From Triangularia verruculosa (Eukaryota; Ascomycota; Sordariomycetes; Sordariales; Podosporaceae), in assembly GCA_033296885.1 (NCBI GenBank), contig MU863939.1, positions 124,001 to 188,000 on the forward strand: DNA of 64,000 nt. The letters run 5' to 3'. The notes beneath the pieces are model-generated. The model ran no database searches and had not been told where the DNA came from. It saw only the letters and a list, made by a program, of their open reading frames with translations. Shown here one piece after another: positions 10,137-19,585 of this stretch. Position numbers and translations under genes: made by a program. Each line of letters starts with the position of its first letter. Positions within the stretch are counted from its first letter, which is position 1.

Positions 10137-11695
10137 GTGGTGAGGAAACTTCTGGTGCACGTAAACCAATCGCCATTCCAATCCCGACCCCACCCCGCGT
10201 GCACACAATGGAGAAGTGCTGAGCTGACTTTTATGGCGATAGCAACACATGCCGCCTCCGGAAGATACCTCCGGAAGATAAACTGTAAGTACAGACCAAC
10301 TGAATTTTCACACCTCCGTTCTTACCAACTACAAGGCGATGAGGCCCTGCCGGTGTGTGCACGGTGTTTATCAGCAGGCCGATTCTGCGACAGGTCTAGC
10401 CGACCATTGCGGATGAGGCCACATGGCGAGAACAGACGAATTACCACATCCAATCTGCCCTCCCCAGCCGACCCTAGAGGGGCTCTCTCCTCAGGTGACA
10501 ATGCCCGCCTGTACCAACACTACATCACTACCATCGCCCCTTGGTACGATCTTAGTGACGAGTCCGCAATTTTCAGCACCGAACTTCCACGCTTAGCGCT
10601 GGACAGCCCGCTGCTCTTCAGTGCCATTCTAGCGCTTTCGGCAATGCAGACTAGCAACACTATTTCGCCTAGCACAAAGGCGGTCGCAGAATTCTACCAT
10701 AGCCACTGTGTTCGTCTATTGATTGCCTTTGATAGCAACGCGGATTTTGCCCAGCGGGAAATCACCCTTGCTGCTGCCTGCTTGCTTCGAACTTACGAAA
10801 TACAAGATGAGGAGACAGATCCCATTAGACACCTCCAAGGCGCCTTCTCGTTGGCCTCATCCTACCTTCCGGGTACACATGAAACAGAATATCCCATATT
10901 GGCTGCTGGCTTCTGGAATTATCTACGAGAAGATATCACACACGGCCTTTTCGAACACCGCCCCCTCAAGATGGATGTCTCCACCCTTTCACCGCCGAAA
11001 GAGTCCCCAGCCGATCAGACATGGCTGAATGCAGTATCACTCATCCTCGGCCAAATACTAAGCTGTTATATGCATCAGTCTCCTCGAGGCCCTGTCTGGC
11101 GCCGGCTGCGACATAGTCTTTCAAGCTAGCGTCAAGCTCTGCCGGGCCATTTTGCGCCCTTCTCGACAGGCGATGCAGTGCCGGGACAACACTTCCCAAG
11201 CGTATGGATGCTTCGAGACTGCCACGGTGCGAAGACTCGTCCCTCTTCTAAAACATGATCAGAGCACTAACGCGCGGTCAGCCGCCGTACGACATTATGA
11301 CCTCGTATCGTTGTATCTTCTGGGTGATGTTGCCACAACTACTGATTTTGAAGATGTCCTGGCTCTTGAGCCCGCCGGGCCCGGATCAGAAGATGACTTC
11401 CTTGAATGGTGCGCCCTGGAGATCGTCGGCATCGCCTTTACTTCAGGATCCCATGCTGTCATTGTGAACGCCTTTGGGCCGATCGCGTTTTGTGAGCGAG
11501 GCTGTACAACCCAGCAAGAGGTTTCGTTCCGCTGACAGACTTGGCCTAGGCTCACGAAGTTCGCGTTCCGCTGCAGCTCAGCAAGAGCTGGTCCGTCTGC
11601 TCAATCCTTGTGCCAAAACCATCGGATGGCCGATACAACGCATGATCACAAACCTGGCAGTCGAGTGGCAAAAGCAGCGCCAAGAATCCCCTTAG
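10137..11695 (+). pseudogene. Broken Zn2Cys6 fungal transcription factor
   Basis: The predicted protein follows the fungal-specific transcription factor type: a zinc cluster (C-D-E-A-L-P-V-C-A-R-C-L-S-A-G-R-F-C-D after removing a 51-bp intron at 10285-10335), then a long helical domain (L-Y-Q-H-Y-I-T-T-I-A-P-W-Y-D, A-V-A-E-F-Y-H-S-H-C) and near the end N-A-F-G-P-I-A-F-C and I-G-W-P. Several lesions are visible. A 13-bp tandem duplication (10255-10267 and 10268-10280) shifts the frame inside the zinc cluster, removing the Cys-Arg-Leu-Arg-Lys-Ile segment from the downstream frame. The first Cys position of that segment reads Ser. A TAG at 11127-11129 stands in a context where the frame continues with matching family-like sequence. 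Later family segments lie in two other frames (11152-11535 and 11474-11695). It lies just upstream of the dioxygenase gene, which it may once have controlled. Confidence 0.75.
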
Positions 11696-11932
11696 TGGCT
11701 CATTTAGGGGCGGCTGGCCTGAAAAGAGCAGTTTATCCCGAGCTCGGCTTTTATGAAGCAAGGATCCACCGAGAAATCGCGAGGCATCCTTTCCCGAGCT
11801 CGGGTTTCGAGGATGGCAGAACGATGTATATAAGCACACAAGTGCAGACCAATAAACTGAAAATCAAATAGTTGTTCTACCAATCTAGGTATCTTGCCAC
11901 CATCATCAACAACAAACGTCCAACGTCTCAAA

Positions 11933-12976
11933 ATGTTCGCACGGCGCATCTCAAACTTTGCTCCCACAGCAAGCAGGGCCTTTGCAACAGCTACGGCAGG
12001 GCCTCTCAACGGCCCGCATGTCATCAGGCCCTCTCAAACCGAACAACTTAGTGGACAGCTCAGCCCTCGAAATTTTGAGGCAGCAGTGCGACATATCCAC
12101 CGCGATGGCTTGGTTGTTGTCGAGGATGTTGCCCCACTAGCAGACCTAGATCATCTTAACACCAAGATGGTTCAGGACGCCCGTAATCTCCAGGCTCGCG
12201 GCGAAAATGGACCTTTCAACTACAGCCTGGGGAACCTTCAGCTCGACGCGCCCCCCGTGGCTGAATACTTCTCCAACTCTATATTCACCAGTACGATAAG
12301 CCCCATTCTTGTAGTACAACTGTGGCCACATAGGTAACTAAGCTTTGCAGACCCCGTCGCAAGTCAAATAACCTCTCACGTCCTCGGCCCGCGCCCGAAA
12401 TGGACCTTCTGCTCCGCGAACGCAGCTACGCCCCCTCTACCTGGGGGAACACCGCAGAGGCAACCAGTGCACTCCGATGCCGACTTTGCCCACCCTTCTC
12501 ACCCTTTCGCTCTGGTCGTTAACATCCCCCTTGTGACCATGACGCCTGAGAATGGTTCAACAGAGCTTTGGCTTGGGACTCATGCCCGTGGCGTCGAGGC
12601 ACAGGAAGGGGCCCATGGCGAAAGGGCGAGCGGCCGTATCAAGCAAGCCCTGCTGGATGAGAGAGCCAAGGTGCGTGGGCCTTGCCAGCCTACGGTGAAG
12701 AAGGGTAGTATTGTTCTCCGGGATCTGAGACTTTGGCATGCGGGGATGCCGAACAAGTCCGAGGAAGTGAGAATCATGCTGGCTATGATTCACTTCGCGC
12801 CGTGGTATCGGAACCGGATGCGCATGGAGTTCGGGGAGGATGTGAAACCACTTCTGCAGGAAAGGGGGCCGGAGAATGTGGAGGCTGTGGTAGATTGGGT
12901 GACGAGGGACGAGGTGGTAGGTAGGTATTTGGACAGAGGGTTTGGAAATATGTGTGATTTTGATCAGGAGCTTTAA
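11933..12976 (+). CDS. Phytanoyl-CoA dioxygenase (PhyH) family oxygenase
   Basis: Two exons, 11933-12290 and 12351-12976, join through a 60-bp intron to give 327 residues. Start: ATG at 11933 after CAAA; an upstream TTG frame is not needed. The first 22 residues (MFARRISNFAPTASRAFATA) are basic, Ser/Ala-rich and lack acids, which suits a mitochondrial presequence. The family is Fe(II)/2-oxoglutarate dependent. The iron ligands are visible as V-H-S-D-A-D (His-x-Asp, around residue 159) and L-W-H-A-G-M-P-N (distal His, around residue 251), followed by an Arg in E-V-R-I-M-L that could bind 2-oxoglutarate. The substrate cannot be told from sequence; fungal members often act in secondary metabolism or hydroxylate small acids. 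Confidence 0.85.
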
Positions 12977-13023
12977 AAAGGTTGGTAGATACCTTGGTTA
13001 TCTCGGTAGTTAGCTAAACAAAT

Positions 13024-13150
13024 TACATTTCTTCAACTTTGTCCTACTACCATGCCTCCCCTTCTATAATGCTATTAATACAGTAGTCTGCTACAAACTC
13101 GAACCAATTTTCAAATACCCCTCTTATGATAAAGGGGCAATAACACTCTA
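13024..13150 (-). pseudogene. RIP-like remnant of the 3' end of a HET gene
   Basis: This stretch aligns by eye, without large gaps, with the 3' end of the disrupted HET gene at about 19592-19730. Shared blocks include TCAACTTT, CCATGC-TCCCCTTC, CAGTCT, CAAACTC-AACCAATT and AAAGGG-CAA. Most differences are C-to-T or G-to-A in this copy, and the A/T-rich tail continues to about 13190. In the intact family this part encodes the conserved C-terminal G-x-C-Y-V-x-G-I-M-x-G-E-A-W segment. The rest of the gene is absent here. Confidence 0.65.
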
Positions 13151-13261
13151 AAAAATAACTTTATTATTAAATTTAAGATTATATCGCCTTTCGAGTGCTC
13201 GCCCGACAGGTTTTGGATCCGACTTGGGGGCATTACTGGGCGCTTGAGAAACTGCTGAATT

Positions 13262-13948
13262 TCATGCGGTAGTCGACGAGGTAGAAGCTGGCCACCGCCG
13301 GGCGGAACTGGTTAAGGAAATCGGGGAACTTCGTGAGATCCTGGAGCTGGCAGCTAGTATGACAGACATGTAGTTGGACTTGCAGATGGGACAAGTGCTG
13401 TGGTGTCTCAGAAACCACATCAGGATACATATTGAGTGGAAAAGATGGCCACATGGTAAACAACGGACTGTAGATGAGCTTTGTGGGGGTTCCAAACAAA
13501 TAACACTAGGTAAGATGAATAGTCCGTCAGTACCTATGGGGGTATATCGTGCGGAAATCGAGAGATCGTTCGTACCAGATGAGGGAGGTGGTTGACCAAA
13601 GAAAACGACATTCGCCTTTTTGTGTCCCTAGTTTCCAATCTCGGTATATTACTGGTGGAGAAACGCGGTTTAGGTTCTCAACTTGGAAGGAACTGCCCGC
13701 CTCCGAGTCGCGTTGTGTTGTTTGAGACCCTGAGAGCCTGTTTCGTTCTCCATTAACAAAGCGTCACAATGACAACAACCGGTCACAAGCCGCAGCGCGC
13801 TGCATCGGGGTCGCCCTTACCACATAGAGAGTAGTACTATCAAGCATACGACCGCTAGACTGCCGAAGACCAGTCCGACGGCGTTGGCAGGCGTTGCAGG
13901 GGAGGTTCCGTCACTGTCCGACCCGGTCTCATTCTTGGGTAGGATCAT
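13262..13948 (-). CDS. Membrane-anchored RING-H2 finger protein
   Basis: Three exons fit: 13948-13821, 13737-13576 and 13505-13262 (177 residues), with introns of 83 and 70 bp, each in phase 2. Exon 1 encodes a short Ser/Thr/Asp-rich lumenal segment and a hydrophobic helix (A-V-G-L-V-F-G-S-L-A-V-V-C-L-I-V-L-L). Exon 3 encodes the RING-H2: its first Cys is created at the splice junction, giving C-V-I-C-L-E, then L-P-C-G-H-L-F-H-S-I-C-I, then C-P-I-C-K. All eight zinc ligands are accounted for. Small single-pass RING-H2 proteins are E3 ubiquitin ligases of endomembranes. That the ligand set becomes complete only with the predicted splice sites supports the model. An additional 5' exon cannot be excluded. 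Confidence 0.7.
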
Positions 13949-15039
13949 AGTCAGCGAGGAGCAAAGTCTTTCACATGGCTTTACACAGAGCCGAAAATTG
14001 CGACAGAGGACCCATCGACTATTCTCTTCTGTTTGATTACCTATATTCCATACTAGGCGGCAAACAGCGGGTGGATAGGAACCTACTTATTACCACGGAG
14101 CTGACAGTCTCACGATGGAATTGTTGAATTCGCGTCGAGTAAAAAAATGGCGTGACATCGGATGGTCTCGGCCTACCATGACCAGCCTTTCCTGTCAAAA
14201 GCGGCAATCCTGGTCACGTCATTATGGAACGTCTTTAGGGAAAAGATGTCTAACTACCCAAGGTATATGACGTCTCCCAGACGAAAGACTGATGACGACA
14301 AGAACCCCTTCCGCTTCCTCAACTCGGCCCAGACCCTCCCCTGACTCCGGCATCTCTGCGTCCCGTCTCTAAGCGACCTCGAGGTGATGAGGGGCAGATT
14401 ATTACTTGATAGACACTGTCGTTGAGCCCGCTCTGGGTAGCAGTACCCCCTGCGACAAGGCCAGAGCTGGACACTAGATGTCCTGCGGCATCGAATGTTC
14501 GTTGCAACCCCACCCAATCCCTTTCCGTTACAATGTTCGGTTGTAGCAATACGAAACTAGAAATCCCGTCTCGATCCATCGTCGCGCCCGTAAGTCGAGG
14601 AGATTGGGGTGCTGCCCAGATACATCTAAGTCTTCATTCCTGACTGCCTCCAGTATTACTCAAGAGATAAATCGTGGAAACGAGCAACATCCAGTATATC
14701 TTTCCGCAATCCGCCACATCATCACCGACACGTGCAAAGCAGGTGGCTTGTCACTGCCGTCACGTCAGACCCGGGTTACGCAACAGTGACAGTAAGAGAG
14801 TTTAATGGGACAATGTGGGTTCCAAAGACCTGGTTCTTGGGACTTTGTTCAGTTTGCTTGCAAACCTTGTCATGGTGAGGTCAGTACCGCTTAGGTTTTG
14901 AGGCACCATACATCACCATCACCCCACCAGAGTCCCCAAAACGTCCCCATAGATGATTATCACCTCGCCCAACCTGCGTGTCATGCTCTTGTAGTCACCA
15001 TTTTCCCAGGAGTACGGGAGATTCGACTGAGTGTTGAAA
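13949..15039. other. Intergenic, no clear gene
   Basis: A minus-strand ORF at 14319-14579 (86 residues) has fairly protein-like composition but no motif, and overlapping ORFs in other frames look similar. I do not call it. The stretch before 15040 is the promoter region of the lactate dehydrogenase gene. Confidence 0.4.
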
Positions 15040-16139
15040 ATGCCCCCCCCAAGCACTAATCCAACCGCTCGGATCGCGATTGTCGGCGCCGGCCAGGTTG
15101 GCGGCGCCGTTGCTTATGCGCTTATCCTCGGCTCCGTCGCGTGCGAACTGCTCCTGATCGATGTCAAGGTAGACTTGCGAGACGGCCAGGTCCGCGATCT
15201 TTCCGATGTTGCATATGCCACTGGCGGCGGCATGCGTGTGCGTGCGGCTACGCATCATGAGGCAGGGCAATGCGACATCGTGGTGATTACTGCAGGGTCG
15301 AAGTACGGTTTTGGTAAGAATTCAGCCTCGAGGAAAAGAAAAGCGAGGCCTTGGCCGTTTCCTGTTTGCACAGCCGAGGGACTCATTTTTAATCATAGGC
15401 GAAACCAGCATCCAGCATATGCAGCGCAACATCTCGGTGATCCGGAACGTGGTCAAGGCCATGACGCCGTTCAGATCAGACGCAATCGTCCTTGTCGTGT
15501 CAAACCCTGTCGACCTTCTCACCTCAATCGTCCAAGAGCTTGCTGGGCTCCCCAAATCCCAGGTCTTTGGCTCGGGAACGTTCCTCGACTCGGTGCGGCT
15601 TCGTGGTCTATTGGCAGACAAAGCCGGAGTGCGTATACACCCTTGTCCCAACCTCTGTTGAAGCTCGATTCTCAGGGCAATATGTGGCTAATCATTGTTG
15701 TAATTAGGTGGCCGCCAATTCAATACAGTTATTCGTCTTGGGCGTCCACGGCGATTGCCAGGTTGTCGCATGGTCGTCCGCAACCATTCACGGCATTCCC
15801 CTCGACAAGGTGCTGTCGCCCGACGGCTTCTCGCATGACGAACTTGCACAAGAGTGTAAAGAGAGAGCAGAAAACATCTTCCACGCCAAAGGAGCCACAC
15901 AATTTGGGGTCGGCTCTGTCGTGGCGAGCATCTGTGCTTCTATCCTCTTCGACAAGAGGGATGTCCGGCCTATCAGCCATTTCCAGCCGGAGTTCGGTTG
16001 CTGTTTCAGCTTGCCTGTGATTCTCGGGAGGAAGGGCATCATTAAGACAATCAAGATACCACTTGGGAGTGAAGAAAATGCTGCCATCGCTAGGTCGGCC
16101 GAGAGGCTGAAGAGCACACTGGAACGGATTGATACCTAA
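15040..16139 (+). CDS. L-lactate dehydrogenase-type enzyme with altered substrate loop
   Basis: Three exons (15040-15313, 15399-15628, 15708-16139) with introns of 85 and 79 bp give 311 residues, the usual size. The NAD fold is clear: I-V-G-A-G-Q-V-G-G-A-V-A-Y-A-L, then L-L-L-I-D-V with the Asp that selects NAD over NADP. Catalytic residues present are N-P-V-D, the L-D-S-V-R-L-R segment (Asp168 and Arg171 in LDH numbering) and His195 in G-V-H-G-D. The mobile loop is unusual. LDHs normally have Q-x-x-G-E-T-R (Gln102, Arg109); here the loop reads S-K-Y-G-F-G-E-T-S, so both residues are changed. Reaction in the family: pyruvate + NADH to lactate. Activity or substrate may differ here. It converges on the PEP synthase gene 383 bp away. 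Confidence 0.85.
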
Positions 16140-16522
16140 GGAACACTGAGCGCGCGGCGGAAAAGAAAGCTTAGAAGCTTGGAAGCCACCTTAATCAATG
16201 TCTTGTCAGGCTAGATCAGCCGTTACGTTTGTACATGTACTCTAAAGGATTATGCTCACACACTTCCAGTCTTGTTGAAAAGACAGCACTATTATTGAAG
16301 CGAGTCGTTACCGTTAGCTCAGTACAAGTCCTGGACTGGACATTGAACTCGACGAATATGAAATCTAGGTAGGTAATGTTTTTTATAGAGTTGTCACCAT
16401 CTCTAGGTATCGAATGGTAGCCATGGTCTAGAAGTACCAGTAAAGACAACGAGTCAATCGTATATTCCCTACGTGAATACATAAGTAACATTACCTCCTT
16501 ACGTTCCATCCAACCGTTAGTA
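16140..16522. other. Convergent 3' region between LDH and PEP synthase genes
   Basis: Both genes end here, so it should hold two 3' UTRs. A minus-strand ORF crossing it (16216-16608) looks like a chance frame. Confidence 0.4.
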
Positions 16523-19027
16523 TCAGGACTTCTCGCTGTCAACCACGTGTCTCTTAACAGCGAGGAAGCTATCAGGGGTGACCGAGATGGAATCAATGCC
16601 AGCCTCAACTAAAAACCTCGCAAACTCGGGATGATCACTAGGCGCCTGTCCACAGATCCCAACCTTGGACCCCTTCTCACGAGCCACGGCAATGACATGC
16701 GCAATCATCCACTTGACCGCATCGTCCTGCTCGTCAAACAAGTCCGCCAGCTCGCTCGAGTCGCGGTCGACGCCTAGAGTCAACTGGGTCAAGTCATTGG
16801 AGCCGATGGAAAACCCATCAAAGTGCTCCGTGAACTGCTCCGCCAGGATGACGTTGGATGGGATCTCGCACATGACATAGACCTTGAGCCCGTCCTCGCC
16901 GCGCCGCAGCCCGTTCTCAGCCATGACGTCCAGCACCCTCTTGGCCTCGCCCACCGTCCGGCAGAAGGGGACCATCACCACCGCGTTGGTGAAGCCCATC
17001 ACCTCGCGCAACTGCTTGATGGCGCGACACTCGAGCGCGAAGCCCTCACGGTAGCGCGGGGAGTAGTAGCGTGATGCGCCGCGGAAGCCGAGCATGGGGT
17101 TTTCCTCCGAGGGCTCAAACTCGGCGCCGCCGATGAGGCCTGCGTACTCGTTGGTTTTGAAGTCACTTAGGCGGATGATGGTCGGTTTGGGGTAGAAGGT
17201 GGCGCAGAGGGCTGCAAGGCCGTGTGACAGCTTGTCGACGAAGTAGTCGGGTTTGTGAGGGTATCCGGCCGTTAGCCGGGCGATCTCTTCCTGGGCTTTT
17301 GCGTCCTTTAGGCGGTCAAAGTGGATGAGCGCCATGGGATGGACCTGGATCGCATTGGTGACGACGAACTCCATGCGGGCGAGACCGATGCCGTCGGCGG
17401 GGAGACGCCACCAACGGTAGGCTGCCGCTGGGTTGGCGAGGTTGAGCATGATGTTTGTCCGGACTGCCGGGAGCCCGGTTAGATCCACCGTCGTGGTGGT
17501 GATGTCGGAAATGCCCTCGTAGACAAACCCGTCGTCGCCCTCCGCACAGGATACGGTAACCTCCTGGCCAGTATGGAGCACGTAGGTGGCATTCCCTGTG
17601 CCCACCACCGCCGGGACGCCCAGCTCGCGGCTGACGATCGCAGCGTGCGAAGTGCGGCCGCCGTGGTCGGCGATGATAGCGGCCGCGCGCTTCATGATGG
17701 GCACCCAATCCGGATCGGTGGCCACCGTTACCAGGATCGAGCCGTCGATGAACTTCCCAATATCCTTGGAGTCTTCGATGAGGCAGAGATGACCTGCTAC
17801 AGCGGCATCGCCGATCGAAAAACCCGTGGCTAGAACACGGCCTTTCTTTCCGACGTTGTAGGTTTTGAGGACGGCAGGATCCTGGCGAGAGTGGACCGTT
17901 TCCGGCCGGGCTTGGACGATGAACAGCTCCCCCGTGATGCCGTCCTTGGCCCATTCCATGTCCATCGCACAGCCGTAATGCCTCTCGATGGTACATGCCC
18001 AGCGCGCTAGTTGCAGGATATCTTCGTCGCTGAGAACAAATGCGGCGCGCTCCGCTTTGGAGGTGGGCACATTGCGAGTTGGCCCATGATGGCCCCGTCC
18101 AAGAATCATCTTGATCGCCTTGTCGCCACGCTTCTTCTGGATGATAGGAATCAGACTGGTGTCACTCAGAAGCGGCTTGAAAACTTGATACTCATCCGGG
18201 TTGACAGTCCCTTGCACGATGTTCTCTCCGAGCCCCCAGGCCGCGTTGATGAGCACGACCTTGTCGAAGCCGCTCTCTGTGTCGATGGAGAACATGACGC
18301 CGGACCCGCCGGCATCCGAGCGGACCATGCGCTGCACCCCGACCGAGAGGGCAATGCTCGTGTGGTCAAACCCCTTGGTCTGGCGATAGCTAATGGCTCG
18401 GTCCGTGAAGAGCGAGGCGTAGCATCGGCGGCAGGCGTCCAGGAGCTTGCCTTCGCCGGAGATGTTTAAATACGATTCCAGTTGGCCGGCAAAGCTTGCG
18501 TCAGGCAGATCCTCGGCCGTCGCGCTGGACCGGACAGCAACACGCAGGTTCTCAATCCCTGTCTCGGCCGAAAGCTTCTGGTAGGCGGTGGTGATGGCGG
18601 CTGCGGCATCGGCCGGCCACGAGCCGCGGAGGAACAAACGGCGCACTGCCCGGCCCGTCTCGGCAAGACTCTCATGACCCGCCTGCCATTCCGCAAGAAA
18701 CGTGCCTATTTTCTCTCGGATGCCGTTGGTGTCGATGTACCGCCAGTAGGCGTGAGAAGTTGTCGCAAACCCGGGCGGCACGGCAATGCCCCGGTCTGCG
18801 AGAGCGCTGATCATCTCGCCGAGGGACGAGTTCTTTCCGCCGACCAAGCCGACATCACTGCGTATTAGATGCTTAAAGTCACAAATCAAGGCTCCGGTGG
18901 CCTTGGAGGGGTTGGCGGTGCTCATTCTTTCGAATCTAGTAGCCAGAGGTGTCTTAATTCTTGCAGACGTTGACCGGAAGCAGCCATACGCAAAGATGCG
19001 ATGAGATCCTCTTAATATGGGAGGCAT
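16523..19027 (-). CDS. ppsA: Phosphoenolpyruvate synthase (pyruvate, water dikinase)
   Basis: A single uninterrupted frame encodes 834 residues. Bacterial PpsA is about 790; the difference is an N-terminal extension. The enzyme makes PEP from pyruvate and ATP, releasing AMP and phosphate. Domains in order: ATP/pyruvate-binding (G-L-V-G-G-K-N-S-S-L-G-E-M; V-R-S-S-A-T-A-E-D-L-P-D-A-S-F-A-G-Q), the swivelling phosphohistidine domain (G-G-R-T-S-H-A-A-I-V-S-R-E-L-G, His near residue 460), and the PEP-binding barrel ending with V-G-I-C-G-Q-A-P-S, which carries the catalytic Cys. The first 34 residues (MPPILRGSHRIFAYGCFRST then R/K/T-rich) lack acids and look like a mitochondrial presequence; the ATG at 18925 (MSTANPSKAT) is an alternative start. 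Lack of introns and close similarity to the bacterial family suggest horizontal acquisition. With the adjacent LDH it could feed lactate carbon into gluconeogenesis. Confidence 0.92.
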   Translation of the reverse strand: MPPILRGSHRIFAYGCFRSTSARIKTPLATRFERMSTANPSKATGALICDFKHLIRSDVGLVGGKNSSLGEMISALADRGIAVPPGFATTSHAYWRYIDTNGIREKIGTFLAEWQAGHESLAETGRAVRRLFLRGSWPADAAAAITTAYQKLSAETGIENLRVAVRSSATAEDLPDASFAGQLESYLNISGEGKLLDACRRCYASLFTDRAISYRQTKGFDHTSIALSVGVQRMVRSDAGGSGVMFSIDTESGFDKVVLINAAWGLGENIVQGTVNPDEYQVFKPLLSDTSLIPIIQKKRGDKAIKMILGRGHHGPTRNVPTSKAERAAFVLSDEDILQLARWACTIERHYGCAMDMEWAKDGITGELFIVQARPETVHSRQDPAVLKTYNVGKKGRVLATGFSIGDAAVAGHLCLIEDSKDIGKFIDGSILVTVATDPDWVPIMKRAAAIIADHGGRTSHAAIVSRELGVPAVVGTGNATYVLHTGQEVTVSCAEGDDGFVYEGISDITTTTVDLTGLPAVRTNIMLNLANPAAAYRWWRLPADGIGLARMEFVVTNAIQVHPMALIHFDRLKDAKAQEEIARLTAGYPHKPDYFVDKLSHGLAALCATFYPKPTIIRLSDFKTNEYAGLIGGAEFEPSEENPMLGFRGASRYYSPRYREGFALECRAIKQLREVMGFTNAVVMVPFCRTVGEAKRVLDVMAENGLRRGEDGLKVYVMCEIPSNVILAEQFTEHFDGFSIGSNDLTQLTLGVDRDSSELADLFDEQDDAVKWMIAHVIAVAREKGSKVGICGQAPSDHPEFARFLVEAGIDSISVTPDSFLAVKRHVVDSEKS

Positions 19028-19585
19028 CAGAGGCTTTGGCCGAGTTCTAGACCGCCATGCAACTAATTACTCGGGGCACTGGGGGCTGCGAACAGGACGA
19101 AGGTGTCCAACTCACCGCTGGTGCATCGAACGATGGTTCCGTGATATGACGCGACGAAGTGATAACCTGGTCGCCGCAGTGGCGCAAAGACAAGCCATCT
19201 TCATAATGACGTTAGCTGAGGGAATTGCGGCTAACGAGTGCTTGCGGAACGACGTATGTAGAGTGTCAGTACTACACAGTATGACGTCCCATCTTTTGTG
19301 CGTCTATCCGTAGGTACTCGAGTTACTATAGAATCTTTGTTACAGTTCAGTCACTCCCCGACGTGAGAACCAGCAGCGCAGCTAAAATGGAAAGTCTTCT
19401 AGCAAGGCATCAAGAGGAGGGACGCTTTGAAGACGCTATGGCGTACTGGTGGCTTGGCATGCTCCACTGTGGTGCCCTGTCAGTGCACACCTGTAGAAGG
19501 TTGTTGTCTGATTTCCTGAATGTTTTATTCTCTTGATGCTGAAAGTTGCAATTTGTTGCTATAACCTATATCGATACTTGGTGAG
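19028..19585. other. Intergenic, nothing recognised
   Basis: A short plus frame from 19387 (about 50 codons, M-E-S-L-L-A-R-H-Q-E-E-G) has some protein-like character but no support. No RNA or repeat was seen. Confidence 0.4.

Noticed and set aside
14319..14579. 86-codon minus-strand ORF with fairly protein-like composition
   Set aside because: No motif, no clear splice partners joining it to the RING-H2 gene, and competing frames; left uncalled.
17316..17996. 226-codon minus-strand ORF inside the PEP synthase gene
   Set aside because: Alternative frame with a His/Arg-rich composition; the PEP synthase frame is continuous through it.
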